Assembly: GCA_946807835.1 (NCBI GenBank)
Contig: OX327712.1
Span: 17,874,001 to 17,938,000, forward strand
Reading direction: 5' to 3'
Source of the DNA: Ailanthus altissimus
Taxonomy: Eukaryota; Streptophyta; Magnoliopsida; Sapindales; Simaroubaceae
DNA length: 64,000 nucleotides
Position 1 is the first letter of the stretch. Every line of letters starts with the position of its first letter. Made by a program: the position numbers and the translations under genes. The notes under the pieces were generated by a model that was not told where the DNA came from, made no database searches, and saw only the letters and a list, made by a program, of their open reading frames with translations. Shown one piece after another: positions 36,487 to 50,600 of this stretch.

Positions 36487-36756
36487 ATGTTGAATCTAAC
36501 CATTGACTCACCAGTAGAGTCATAACATTTATCTTTTACATATTGAAATTATTATGCCTATTAAAAATTTATACTTCATACTTGTGATTTGCTATAGTTG
36601 AATAACCTATGCTTAATAATTGATCTCAACCTTTACTCTAATATTATTTATTATGATTTTTAACATGCACTTTAAAAATCTTCTAAGCACTTTGCGAAAG
36701 ACTTTTAATCACAAGTATATAAGCATAAGAAAAGATGATACAACTAAGAGATTAAC

Positions 36757-39472
36757 TGTCACGCCCCAGACCCAAAAGATCTTACACACGACATCACTTA
36801 CATTCATTCAATAATACTTAAACATTCATTTTAATTTCTTTCAGAATTATAGTAATTGAATTATGACTGGGACAATTAGTAAACCGGAGATACGAAGAGT
36901 TTTCTCAGAGATTAACACTCTACTACGTCACCAGTAGCAACTTTATTACCGGAAGCCCAGAATATATTCATTGCAAATTCTTACTTAAAATCAATCCATT
37001 ACTACACTTGGTGAAACTTAAACTAAATCCAACCACACACAATAAAATAATACATAAGTATTTATTCACTAGGGACAAATCAAATATCTTATCCCACGTG
37101 TCCCCAAATGAAACACTTAGCAACCTAACAACTTAGGGAACCCAAGGAACAGCAGAAGCCTTGCCAAATCCGCTAAGCACACATGTACCTTATTTACCTG
37201 AAATCACCATAAACTATAATGAGTATAAAACTCAGTAAGCATACTAGTTTTTCATATATCAAATACAAATACATATATGTACACAATGCATATGTATGAT
37301 ATGCTGTGATCAATCAAAATCATAATCTTATCAAATCACATATAATGTAAGCGCTTACACATTCTTTCAAAACACATAATAGGAATACCATCACTCAACT
37401 ACTACTTAGTAGGACTTACATATCGCATATCACATAATGAGCCAAATATCACTCGTAGGTGACATACTATATGAGAGAAATAGTACAAGTGAGGTTTTTA
37501 AATTACACATATATAATGCTTATGCTTGAAGGTAAAATCAAAACCCTCACCTTGATCATCGGTGAGTTTTCTCACATGCACCAATACGCCACCACACGAA
37601 TGTGATGACTCACTCTTCCTTTAGGTACCAATAGGATCCTCCCTACATACGGAACACATAACATATACCAATCCCAAAGGAAAGGCCACACATAAAGGCT
37701 CCACAATCACATAAAATGCCTACTAAGTTAACAGTGAGTTCAAGTACCCTCAAAATACAAAATATTTCTCATGGACATATTACACTTCAAAAGCTTTCTT
37801 TATTAAACACATCTTATTTTGAAAGCTCACTTACAAAAAACACATGTATGCCCATGCTCAATGTCAATGCTCACATTCAGAAACATATATTCACATTTCA
37901 TATCAAAATATACTTTGACATAACATAAACATATTCTTAACCCCATTTGTAAAATCATACAAAACAATTACTATGTTTATTGTGATTTCAGTAAAAAATC
38001 TAGTATACTTACCTCTTAGCACTTACAGCTACAAGGCTTAAATCTCCTTAACCTATCAATGGAGATCAATCCTTTCATAAGCCTCACAATTCACACAAAT
38101 ACTTAAATAGCTTACAAAATTATACACAATGCATTTAACACATCAAATTGGTCTAAATACTTGATTTCTCAAAACTTGTCATTCTGACCACTTACACTTA
38201 ACAAAATTTTCTAATACATCAAATGATGTCCAATTACTCCAAAATCAGAATGTATTAATCTTGACTCATATATCCTTCCTACATATGAATATTATATCAA
38301 AATTCCTACACAATCCATTTCATACACATCATCGAATCCAAACTACCAACCTGACAGGATCAAGATACTTACTGAACAATATTCAATCTCCTAATTTTAT
38401 AAAATCATATACTAACTCAAAAATTGTAAAACTATCACAGAAATACTCTTGACACATATACCAATTCATGATAAATATTTTACTTCAAAATAACTGCCAA
38501 AAGTATTTTAAAACTATTTTATTGTTTAACTTTAAAAACCTGTTAATCAAATACTGCAATGAGCTAATACACTTTAGAAAATCATAACACTTCAACCACA
38601 TTGATCTAAATTCCCAATTCCGAGTATATCACATTAGATATATAAACTTATCATATTCCACAAATTCATAATTTTTGAAGATCATTCAGTAGGACAAAAA
38701 TTATTTTTCACTGTACTATACTGTTTACACAGGAAATTTCCAGAATTTCAGGGTCATTTTGGTAAATTCACTATAAATTAAATTTCTAGAATTTTCAATC
38801 GATTCAAAGTCTCAGATGATCCTTAACATGTCTAATTTCATATACTCAAAATTCAAAACCAGAATCGAATTAAAAAAATTTATAAAATTCCTGGATCAAG
38901 AGACTATCAAGCAGAAATTCCACAATTCATCATAATTTATCAAGCTATCTTATAGATCATCATCAATTCTCACAACATCAAACGAAATACACATCAAATC
39001 CTTAATTATAAATATTTCCAGAAATCAAAACTTAAAGAAATTAACTTAATTAACACCAATAAATTGATAATTAGTTGTGATATACCTCTAAAGATCCAAA
39101 ATTCCAATTTCTTCTTCTTTTTCTTCTTCTTCTTCTCTTTCTCTCTCCTTTATTTCTCTCTTCTCTCTCTAAAAATGGGTAGCTCGACCAAAATAAGAGA
39201 ATTAGGATTTTTAAAAGTGTATTTTTATACTAAGTGGTTAATTTTTGGTATTTACGAATTTATCCCCAAAACTTTCAAAGTATTACAATTTGGTCCCTAA
39301 AATAAATCTAAAGTCTTGCAATTAAACCCAATGTTAATAGTATGACCTTAACCTATACAAACACTACTAATAACAATATATAAATCAAATATCCCCCACA
39401 TACAAATAAAATACGTATATTTATACATATATAAATATTTATTATTACCGGTTGTAGATACTGGTTACTACA
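36757..39472 (+). mobile_element. Solo LTR X1, 5-bp target duplication TTAAC
   Basis: 2,716 bp, beginning TGTCACGCCCCAGACCC and ending GGTTACTACA. It is flanked by perfect TTAAC duplications at 36752-36756 and 39473-39477 and sits inside the copia right LTR. It contains no retrotransposon coding domains. A TTCTTC-rich run occurs near 39107-39170. The TGTCACGCCCC end is common in Ty3/gypsy LTRs, so gypsy origin is likely but unproven; the transcriptional direction is not determined. Confidence 0.85.
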
Positions 39473-39938
39473 TTAACAATCACACACACAAAAGAAAATA
39501 CAAGTAATATATGTTGTTCAGCAATAACTACCTATGTTTACAGTGGATCTTATGATCCTAACTTATTTTATTTATTTTTTTATACACAAAACTTCTATAA
39601 GAGATTACAATGAAAATTCAATGCCCAAAACTCATAAGGATTTATACCACACTATTTTGTGCAATTAAATAGCGCAAATGTAACATAAACTCTTTATTGT
39701 ACTTCTTGTTGATGCTTGATAAATTCAAAGAGGTTATAAGAGTTTACATAATATTTTAGCGTCTTTAAAAACTCAATTTCTTGTTGGAATAAGAATCTGT
39801 GAGAGTTTAAAATTGACTTGAACTCGTAATTGGAACTAAAATAGTCAATTTTTTTAATAGGTAGCTCTGCGGTGAGTTAAAGCTCTTGTCGCTGTGAGAA
39901 TGCGATTTTGCTTTAGCATTACAGCAAGAAGACCCTAG

Positions 39939-42539
39939 TGTAGTAGCCATTTATCCACAACCGATAAGAATAAATATTTATTCATATATATAATATTCAT
40001 ATTTTATTTGTATGTGGATGGTATTTAATTTATGTATTGTTATTAGTATTATTTGTACAGATTAAGGACCTATTATTAGTATTGAGTTTATTTGTAAGAC
40101 TTTATATTTATTTTAGTGACCACCTTATAATAGTTTAAAAGTTTTTAGGGTTAATTCGTAAATATCAAAAGTTAGCCTCTTAGTATAAAAATACACATTT
40201 TGAACCATAATTACTCATTTTTTGTCGAGCCACCCATTTTAGAGAGAGAAAAGAGAGAAATAGTGAGGAAAGAAAGAGAAGAAGAAGAAGAAATTAGAAT
40301 TTTAAGTTTTAATAGGTACATCATAACTCTTTCTCAATTTATTGGTGTTAATTAAGTTAAATTCTTTAATTTTTTATTTATGAAAATATGAAAATTGGGG
40401 ATTTGATGTGGATTTTGTAAGATATATTAAGAATTGATGATGATTATATAGATAACTTAATAAATCACGATGAATTGCAGAATTTCTACTTGACAGTCTC
40501 TTGATCAGAGAATTTTATAAATTTTTGTATTTCGATTCTGGTTTTCGCTTTTACGAACATGAAATTAGACATGTCTAGAATCATTTAAGATTTTTAATCG
40601 ATTTAAAATTCTAAAAATTAAATTTTTAATGAATTTATAAAAATGACCATGAAATTCTACAAATTTAATATGTTAACAGTATGTTATAATGTCAAACAAT
40701 TTTTTATTTGTTGAATGATCTTCAAAATTACGAATTTATGTAATATGATAAATTTATATGTCTAATATGATATATTTAAAATTGAGAATTTAGATCAATG
40801 TGGTTAAATTATTATGATTTTTTAAAGTATATCAGATTATTACAGTATTTGATTAACAATTTTTTAAAGTTATGAAATAAAATAGTTTTAAAATACTTTT
40901 GGCAGGGATTTTGAAAATATTTATTATAGATTGTGATATGTGTCGAGAGTAATTGTGTGATAATTTTATAATTTTTGAATTAATATACGATTTTATAAAA
41001 TTAGGAGACTGAATACTATTCAGTAAATATCTTGATCCTGTCAGGATAATAGTTTAGATTTAATGGTTATGAAATAGATTGTGTAGGAAATATAATATAA
41101 TATTTATATATAAGAAGGATATATGAGTCGAAAATGATATATTCTGAATTTTGGAGTAATTGGACATCATTTAATATATAAAAAAAGTTGTTAAGTGTAA
41201 ATGGTCAGAATGACAGGTTTTGAGAAACCAAGTCATTAGACCACTTTGATGTGATAAGTGACATATGTGTAATTTTATAAATTATTTAAAGTGTTTTGTG
41301 TGAATGGTGAGACTTATGAAAGGATTAATATCTATTAATAGGTTAAGGAGAATTAAACCTTATACTCGAAAGTGTTAAGAGGTAAGTATACTATACTTTT
41401 ACTAAAATCACAATAAACATAATAATATTTTATGTATAATTTTGTAAATGTGCTTAGAAAAGTATTTATGTTATGTCAAGGTATATTTTGATATAAATGT
41501 GAAAGACATATGTTTATGAATGTGAGCATGGACATACATGACATACACTTGTTTATGAAAGTGAGCGTTTCAAAATAAAATGTATTTAACAAAGAAAATT
41601 TTTGAAGGATAATATATCCATAAGAAATATTTTGTGTTTTGAAGATTCTTGAACTCACTATTTACTTAGTAGGCATCTTATGTGATTTTTGGAGCCTTTA
41701 CGTGTGGCATTTCTTTCGGGATTAGTATATGTTATGTGTTTCATATGTAGGGAGGATCCTATTGGTACCTAAAGGAATAGTGAGTTATCACATTCGTGTG
41801 GTGGCGTATTGGTGCATGTAAGAGGACTCACCGATGATTAGGGCGAGAGTTTGGCTCTCACCTTTGGGTTTGAGCATTATATATGTGTAATTTAAACTCC
41901 ATTTGTGCTATTCCTCCCATACGGTATGTCACCTACGAGTGACATTTGGCTCATTATGTGATATGGAAGTCCTACTAAGTAATAGTTGAGTGATAGTATT
42001 TCTATTATATATTTTGAAAGAATATGTAAGCGCTTAACTGACATGTGATTTGATAAGATTATGATTTTAATTTATCACAGCATATCATACACATGCATTG
42101 TGTACATATATGTATTTATATTTTGATATATGAAAAACTAGTATGGTTACTGAGTTTTATACTCATTATAGTTTATGGTGATTTTAGGTAAATAAGGTAC
42201 ATGTGTATTTCATGGATTTGGCAAGTCTTCTGTTATCCCTTAGGTTCTCTAAGTTGCTAGGTTGCTGAGTGTTTCATTTCTGGACACGTAATTTAAGATT
42301 GACTTGTTCCTATTGAATAAATACTTATGTATTATTTTATTAAGTGTGGTTGTATTTAGTTTATGTTTCACCATGTACGATCATGAGTTGATCTTTGTGT
42401 TGAACTTATTATCAACTTACTAAGGATTCATATGTTGAATTCAAGTTTGAAAATTTATGCAATATGAATTATGAGTGCACATTATTGAATTAGTGTAAGT
42501 TATGTCGTGTGTCAAATCTTTTGAGTCTGGAGCGTGATA
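39939..42539 (-). mobile_element. Solo LTR X2, inverted relative to X1
   Basis: 2,601 bp. Read on the minus strand it starts TATCACGCTCCAGACTC and ends GGCTACTACA, matching X1 along its length (for example the CACCATAAACTATAATGAGT block of X1 near 37207 is mirrored at about 42160-42185). Flanks are CCTAG (39934-39938) and CCTTG (42540-42544), a 5-bp target duplication with one change. One LTR terminal base has also mutated (CA to TA). It is an independent insertion of the same family 466 bp from X1. Confidence 0.82.
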
Positions 42540-42755
42540 CCTTGTGCTATGGCGCAATGACTTTTGTCCTTGGCGCTATAACAAGCACACTTGGGTAAAT
42601 TCTCTTTTGTGCTTTCGTGTCCCTCTTCGCATTCAGCTTTCTGTTTCGTTCTCTTTCTCATCCATCCATTGCGTTCTCGACCATATATTGACTCTCAATT
42701 GATTTCCAACTCAAAATTAATATTCATTATTGATTTTGAATTACCAATTCCAACA

Positions 42756-44357
42756 ATCATTTTGTATACCTAATCAATAAGATTTTGTAAAAGAATGATG
42801 CTACCCATTTTTAATGGTATCTCAATTGATATGTTAAATAATTATTAAGTGATAAAATAATATAATGGATAATTTTAAATTTTGAATCATTTTCACCACC
42901 ATAATGATTACTTGTCACATTAATTTGAGATAAAAAATTTTAGATATCATTTAAAAAATATAACATTACTTTTCTATGAAATTTAAACATAAACAATGTT
43001 ATACTTTTTAAATAGTATCTTAAAATATTTTTTATTTAAAATGACATGTCAAACAACATAATAAAATAATATAATAAAATATTTTAAAATTTATATAATT
43101 TTATTATTTAATAATTATTTTATACCTTAATTTAAAATAAAGATTTAATATTTGAAAAACATATAATCACTCTTTAAACATATACACATTTAACTTAAAA
43201 ATCACCAATCATATTTGTTATAATGAGAGCCACAAATAAAAAAATAAAATATGTTACATATTTTTGTTGAATGATCCCAATAAAACTGTCTGTCTTAAAT
43301 TGAAAATAAAGTAAAATACGTCATATTTTTATTGAATAATCTTATTAAAAAAAAACAGCCTTTCTCTATTCTAATTAATACGACAAATAAAGTAACGCTG
43401 CTCAATGTATTACATGTAATATAAATATTCAATACATATATTTTCTATTATCTACCAACACTTTTCTTAATACATATTTAGTTTGACTTTCTTATTAATT
43501 AAAAGAGTTATTTTAATATTAAAAATTATTTTTAAATTAATTATAATAAAAAAATAAAAAATAATTTTATCTCTACTTATAAAAATTTAAATTTAAAATT
43601 TAAAAAAAATATATTTATGTACAGATACATATATAATATTTTATTTTATTAATTTTATAGCATACAATTAATAAAAATAAATTCTCTTCAATTAATATAT
43701 TTTTAATATTTTATTAAAAATTATCTTATTTTATTATTTTAAAAAATGAGAACCCAATTCTTTTAAAGCACATATGCTAACAAATATTACGAATGATAGC
43801 TTATAATATTAGAAGTTGTATGTTATATTAAAAATTGAATTATATTTCACTATAAATTGATATTGACTGAACACACTATATATTATGTCTAAATTTTCTG
43901 CAAACACTTTTTTTATATATATTAATTTGATAATATTTAGATTATTTATTTTTACTTTTATGTTTTATTATTTTGTTGTAATAAATAAGAAATTTTACAT
44001 TATATTAATATTTTTAAAATATTATAATTTTGGACGTCGATAACCGCGTGAAAGGGTGTTTACACTCCGGCGCAAGATAGAAAAGTGCACCGCGCAATGT
44101 GTAAATCGACCACACGTGTAACATTACTTGCACCACTGGTGTTACCGTAACTGCACGTGCGACTAGGCACGCTCCTTATTGGCTTATATTCTCCGCAGCT
44201 TTTAAACAAAAAAAAAGAAAACGATAATTGAAAAAATGAGAAAAAAATATAACAAATAGCCTATAAAAATTACAACACCTGACATAAACTTCAATATATA
44301 ACCAAAAATTTCACAAAATAAAAAATTTATACAGAGAGAAAGATTTTCCCCTAATTC
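42756..44357. other. AT-rich spacer and promoter region of the PHD gene
   Basis: No coding region is seen. The last part (44030-44180) is more GC-rich, with CACACGTGT and GCACGTGC (E/G-box-like ACGT cores) upstream of the PHD gene leader. Their use as regulatory sites is a guess. Confidence 0.45.

Positions 44358-44392
<35 letters not shown>
44358..44392. repeat. (GA)n microsatellite in the PHD gene leader
   Basis: An uninterrupted AG run of about 34 bases lies roughly 255 bp before the start codon, within the likely 5' UTR. Confidence 0.95.
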
Positions 44393-44395
<3 letters not shown>

Positions 44396-44646
44396 GAGGT
44401 AATCACGAAGCTTTATAACCGAAGATTTTTTTTCCCCTCAGATCACATAGAGCGAAACTGTGAAATGATTTTTGTATTTTCAATCTGATATGTTTTTGTG
44501 TGTTTATGAAAATAGGAGATTAAATTGCAATCGAGTTGAATCTGTGAAGCACCACGAAACTGGATTAGAGTGAGATTCTAGAGAGAGAAAGTTAGGGATT
44601 TTGCGATTGTAAAATTAGGGTTATAATTAGGGAATTGAAGAGTTTG

Positions 44647-47600
44647 ATGTTAGGGTTCGGTGGCGATCGACTGGGAACGAAGCGGAAGGGACGGAGAGTG
44701 GAGGAGCTGTATAATGCAACGGAGATAATCGATGAAGCTGAGGCAAGGACGGATTTTTAATTAGGGTTTTCTGTATGTGATGACAAAGTAATTAAACTTT
44801 TATGTCTATGCGTTGATTGGTTTATGGAAGTTTCGATTTTTGATCTTGAATTTATTGTTGAATCGGTTGAAGTTAATTTGATGGTTCAGTATTAAGTTGT
44901 ATGTAATTGGATAATTTAGTAATTTGCTGATATAATGGTAGGTTTTTGATTGTTTGTTAGAAAACCAGGTTGTTTGCATATCGCTGAAATGTTTTTACGC
45001 TGTGTTTATTGCCCTTGTTGGGCTTTGGTGATGTTTGTTTTTGTGTTCTCAGTGATAGTGTTGCTAAAGTGATAAAAAAATGTTTATATGTATTTTTGAT
45101 ATCAGTTTGTCAGTAGCAGAGTTAAAGATACTAATTGATGTAATTTTGACGTGATTTTTAGGTCACGCCAGTATTGAGAGGGAGTTGCCGCATGCGAGGA
45201 CCTGTAGAGGAAACAGATCTTGATAACCGGAAGAATATGGTGAGATAACAGGGTAATTTACATTTTGTGTTCCTTATCTTTGAACTTCTCCTTTTCTTTT
45301 CCCACTGGTTTTTCATTCTCCTTAATGGTAGGAAATTAAGGACAGTTGTATTAAATATGTCTACATGTGTATAAGATATAAAATAACGAGTCTTTGTTTT
45401 AGGTCCTTACCTGCTAGCTTAAGCGTCAAGTCAAGTGTAACAGTTCTGAGAACATAGGAACACCAACGGACAATTAAGAAACATGCTGAAGTAGATATTT
45501 CTTGGCTTTTTGAAGCTTAGTTATACTATAGTTTGGATATTATGTACATACACCTGACAGTAAATGAAGATTGGTACATATAAATAGTAAGGTTGGGGTA
45601 AATCAGTTGTAATGCTATATCTCGGATGTTTTGGTTTGTGGAATGAGAATAAAAATCTCATGCTAATTTTTCTTTTGATAGGAAACAAAAGAGTTTCATT
45701 AGAATGAAAGGAAGAAGATACAAAAGTGAATGAGAAGTCCTAAAGGGCTGCAAAAACAGCCCAGAAATAGAATACACAAAACAACATCCAAATATCTATA
45801 CCCCAACCAGTATTTGGTTCCCAAGATTTACAAACAATGACGTCCCAAGATTTACAAAAAAAAAAATCCTATAAACAAAATGAACCCAAGGAGATTGATG
45901 AAAGAAGAGAGATGTCTCTTAAAGACTGAAGACCAATGAGAAGAAAAAGCAAATTTTGTCCTATTTTTTTAATGTTGAATTGAGCCTTTATCCAAATTTT
46001 TTTAAAAAGATAATAATTGATTACTATTTTTATCAAAATTAAGAAGAAAATATTAAGTTTAGGTCTTATAAAATATAAAATTCGGATCTTTTAAATTGTC
46101 TAAAATTTTATTTTGTTATAATTTTATTATGTTTTACTCAAGCTCTTCAATTTGTGAGATCCACATATCTTTTGTGATACCTACATATCTTTTTAACTAC
46201 GTAATATTATTTTTGCATTCTTATGTTTATATAGTGTTGTATATGATTAGTCAAAGGAAAAAAATGAAAATGTCGGGTCAATTTAGCTAAAATCTGAGTC
46301 TGTCATATCTTTTTGGCCCCCGTTGACTCAAAATCCTAGTTCTGCTTATCTTAAAAAATATGAATAATTCGTTCTTGCCAAATCACTAGTAATAGCAAGG
46401 ACTGCACATGTCAAGAGATCTTCTTCTCTTCTTATGTTGGGTCAACTTAGCTAAAATCTTGAGTCTATCATATGTTTTTGGCTCCCATTGACTCAAAATC
46501 CTAGTTCCGGCCCTGATCTTCTTCCCATCTTATCTTAAAAACTATGGATAATTCGTTCTTGCCAAATCACTAATCATAGCAAGGACTGCACATGTCAAAG
46601 CGAAAACATTCTCAATTAATAGGGTTCACTAGAAGCTGGGTGACCCCAGAAAATTTACTTCCTTACATAGAGAAGATGTATAAAATGAAGAAAAAAGGGT
46701 CTATCTTCTCATGCTAAATGATACTAAAAATAGGAAAAGGCAATCATTTTTGGGGGGCTACTGTATTATCTCAGAATGGAACATTAATTGAAAGGTGGGA
46801 ATTTAATGCTTGTATCGGACATTTTCTGATATTTCAAGCATGATAAATAAACATGGGGATTTTTGATAATTAATTATTCTTATTATTGTTACTTTAATAT
46901 TATGCTAGTTAGGAAGTTTGTATCATGTAGATAGTTGCTGCTCTCAAATAAGGTTTTTAGGGTGTTCTATTGATTATAATGGGTTCCAATCTTTTGTTTT
47001 TGTTTTCTTTGTGAATATCTAGCCACTTTTGTTTCTTCTACAATCTTCTTTGTTTCTTATAACAAAAAAAAATAAAAAAAGAAAAGGATGAGGACCGAGT
47101 TGTATTGTGGTTGGCAACTTTGTTTACATAGATGGAAGGTATTTCACAGTGTGAGCCAGGATGCAGAATGAGATTCAGCCTTATTGGGAATCAGGCATTG
47201 CTAACTCTGGATTTTCCTGCAAGTTTTTTCTGGGGTGACGGGAAATGAATCCTGTGGTAGTTCAAAGTTTATTGTTTTTCTAGCTCTCATTTGCTTAATT
47301 AACATTTTCTTTATTTTTAGTAGGTAACATCACAGGCTGAAAGAAGATCTGGTAAGCGTTCCATGAGTCGAAGAAATCGTATGAGAGCAGAGTCTGGGAC
47401 TTGTAACGTGTGTTTCGCTCCTTGTTCATCCTGTATGCATCTGAACCTGGCTCTCATGGGATCAAAGACTGATGAATTCTCTGATGAAACCTGTCGTGAA
47501 ACTACTGGTAGTCAATATTCCAACAACGAGAGTGATGGCTTACATTCATGTAAGGGTAGACCATGTGACAGCCTTCAACATACAGCCAGTGAAGCAAGCA

Positions 47601-50600
47601 ACCTGCTCAGTGTCAATTCAAGTCACGATTCTTTTTCTGTTAATGCTGAAAGTAAAGCAGCTATAAGGTCTTCTGATAGATCTGCTGCTTCAGAAGATTT
47701 TGAGATGCATATAGAGTTGCTCTCCAGTGCAGCTGGTGCCATGGCTCAACTATCTCCAAAACCTGAGACTGGTGTGGATCAGAGAATATCCTTGATTAAG
47801 TATGAAGATCCAAAAGGTGTAGAAGGTCTTGATGACAATATATCATGTGTTAGTAGAGCCAATGATACTAATGTAGCTGTCACAGCTGTCAGTGATCATG
47901 ACAGAAGTGTAGACATTAAGAATTTATCTCATAGTTCAGCTTCAGTTTGTAGTTTAGGTGCAGATGGCTTGGGGAAGACACCATCTTCCCAGAAATTAGA
48001 GTTGTCAGAGATTCCTTTGTTAAAAAAGGTTGATGCAAGTGGTGGCTCTCCAAAGGGGCGAAGTCCAGTGTCTCAATCTCAAGGTGACAAGTGTCTTATT
48101 GAAGGCAGTTCTGAGGCCTTCACAAAGGTACATCCAAAGTCAGAAGTAGAGACTGACAAGGATATTGGGGACCCACCTGATGAAGCTTTTAAGCGTTCAG
48201 TCCAAGATAAACAAGATTTAAAGTCTACTCAGTTGGCCGAGTTTCCTGACATGCAACCTTTACAAGCTACATCTGGTGATGAAACTGATGAGTCAGACAT
48301 TGTGGAACATGATGTAAGTAATTGGTTCATTCACTTTGTTTTATATTTAGATAAGTAGCTTGGAAAGCATATACTTTGAACAGTAAGCTGAGATTCTTTT
48401 AGCTTATTTTTTAGAACTTATTTGTTTACCAAAGATCTTGGTTGCCTTCAAATATGTCTTCGTTTAGTTTAAGCCTTGTAATGACAACTGAGATTAATTG
48501 TTCTTTTTCAGCGTATTGGTCTGCTGTCTCTCAATAAGAGGAGTTAATGCTACTATGTGCATATCTTTAACACTCTTTTAGCTTTGCTCCTTCTAGATCT
48601 TTTGCTGTATCTTGGGATCTGTCCTTTTTCCTATACAATCTTTATTATCAGTTTGTTATCTGGAAAGTGAAATATCTGCTAAGTACTTTTGCCTGAAACA
48701 GGTAAAAGTATGTGATATTTGTGGGGATGCTGGGCGGGAGGATTTGCTTGCAATTTGTAGCAGGTGTAGCGATGGCGCAGAGCACACGTAAGAATATACT
48801 GCGATTATCCTTATTTTTAGCAGCAAGGTTTTATACTTGGTGCTATTTTGTCTCTGTGCTAAATTTGTGTCTTAACATTGTTATTTCTGTTCATTACAGC
48901 TATTGCATGCGAGAGATGCTTCAAAAAATTCCTGAAGGTGATTGGCTGTGTGAAGAATGCAAGTTCGCTGAGGAAACTGAAAAGCAGAAGCAAGGTAGGT
49001 AAAGCTGAAATAACATCTGTGTTTGAAGAAAAATCATCATTCTGAAATTGAATGCTTTAACGTACTGATCATTTTGTGAAATTGTACATCAAAGGTTTAG
49101 ATTTAGAGGGTAAAAGAACAAACAAAATAAGTGCAAGCACACAAAGCTCAGGCAAGCGACAAACAGAAAATCTGGAGGCTGCTCCAGCTGCCAAAAGGCA
49201 GGCTATTGAAACAAGCTTGGGATCACCAAAATCATTGAGCCCTGGCAGAACAGCCACATTATCACGGGATAGTTCATTCAAGGGTGTTGACAAGGGCAAA
49301 GTAAGATCAGTATCTTTTGGCAATCATTCAAGCAATGATGTTGTGGAAAATACATGTCCTTCTAAGGGTAAATGGCTTTTCTGCTTGCCAAAATCTTTTT
49401 TCTTCTTTCTTTATCCATCTTCTTCTGTGTGTGTTTTTTCCCCCTTGTCGCATGTATAAAAGTCAATTATGCATTTTGGGTTGTGATTTTTTTGGTCTTA
49501 TTTGAGCAACATCATTGTTTTTCTTCAATCAGGCACTTTGTTAAAATCAAGATCATTCAGCACCTTGAATTCTAAAGCAAAAGTGAAACTTGTTGATGAA
49601 GTTGTTCATCCAAAGCAGAAAGGGACCAGAGAACAGGCATCCTTTGATATAAAGGAAGGGATTACCAGAGTGATGAGCAAATCTATGTCATTTAAATCTG
49701 CAAATTCTGTCCGTTCAAGTGCTGGTGAATCAAAAGTTCAAATGCTTTCACCTAGATCATCTCGTGTTCACGATCTAAAAGGATTAAAACAAGTAAAAGA
49801 GCGAAATGCATTTGAAAGGAAAAATCTATCTAGGTTGGATCGGTCTGTTCCTGGTTCGTCAATGGCGCCTTCTGCTGTCTCAACGGCTAAGGTTGATCTG
49901 AAGCTGATGCCTCGTGGTGAATCTATATCTATTTCATCTGCAAGCAACAACAGAGAGTCAAAGGTTGTGAAAGCTGAAGGAAAAGGAATTACTTTATCTA
50001 AATCAAACAGCAATCTAGGTCGTCAAGGTGTAGAGGTCCCAGTTACACCAGGTATCCCTCTGCTTTCTCAACAGAGAGAATGCGTTAATTATATTTATCT
50101 TGCATGTTCACTGATATCACTTTTGTGTTCACTAGCATTTTGTTTTGAGTAAGTTTTGAGACTGTTTTGCTGTTTGGACAATGCAGTTGGAGCTTTCTGT
50201 ATGAGTGGAGTGTGCAGTTCTTCTGTTGAACACAAGCCTAACCTAGTTAGTCCCAAAGATGAACCCTCATCAAGTTCCTCATGGACTGCAGAGAAGCCAT
50301 CTACTAATGTTAATGAAATTCTACAAGATGCTTTACCTCGAGCTTTGGAATCAACAAATCAGGGTGAAAAAACCAGTTCTAGTCGCCCAAGATCTACTAT
50401 TACTGCAGGTCCAAAGGGTGTTTTATGTCAAAAATGCAGAGAATTTGGTCATGAAGTGGAAAGTTGCCCCCTTGGGAGTCCACATGTTTCTGGTGTTGAT
50501 GTATCTGCCAGAAGGAATTCTAGGGAGGATGTGATTGGAGGTAATAAACTGAAAGCTGCACTTGAGGCAGCAAATAAGTTGCCTGTAACATATGGGAGGA

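Larger units (their letters stand above)
34245..42755 (-). mobile_element. Decayed Ty1/copia element with nested insertions
   Basis: The two LTRs are direct repeats. The left one is about 34245-35009. The right one starts near 36645 and ends at 42755, interrupted at 36757-39472 and 39939-42539 by other LTRs. Both end CCAACA and share blocks such as CACACTATTTTGT, AAGACG/GCGTCTTTAA, GGCTTTCTGTTTC-like and TTGATTTTGAAT. A gag fragment on the minus strand (36022-36486) sets the orientation. The internal part (35010-36644) is only about 1.6 kb, so most of pol is gone. A related solo LTR occurs at 56620-57274. The LTR left ends and a target duplication of the whole element are uncertain. Confidence 0.75.
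36645..42755 (-). repeat. Right (5') LTR of the copia element, split into three pieces
   Basis: The pieces are about 36645-36756, 39473-39938 and 42540-42755. They become continuous when the two inserted LTRs are ignored, and the joined sequence parallels 34245-35009. The terminus is CAATTCCAACA at 42755. Confidence 0.7.

Noticed and set aside
36757..42539. Reading X1 and X2 as the terminal inverted repeats of one large DNA transposon
   Set aside because: Each has its own TG...CA-type ends and its own 5-bp target duplication, and the spacer is copia LTR sequence, so two LTR insertions explain it better.
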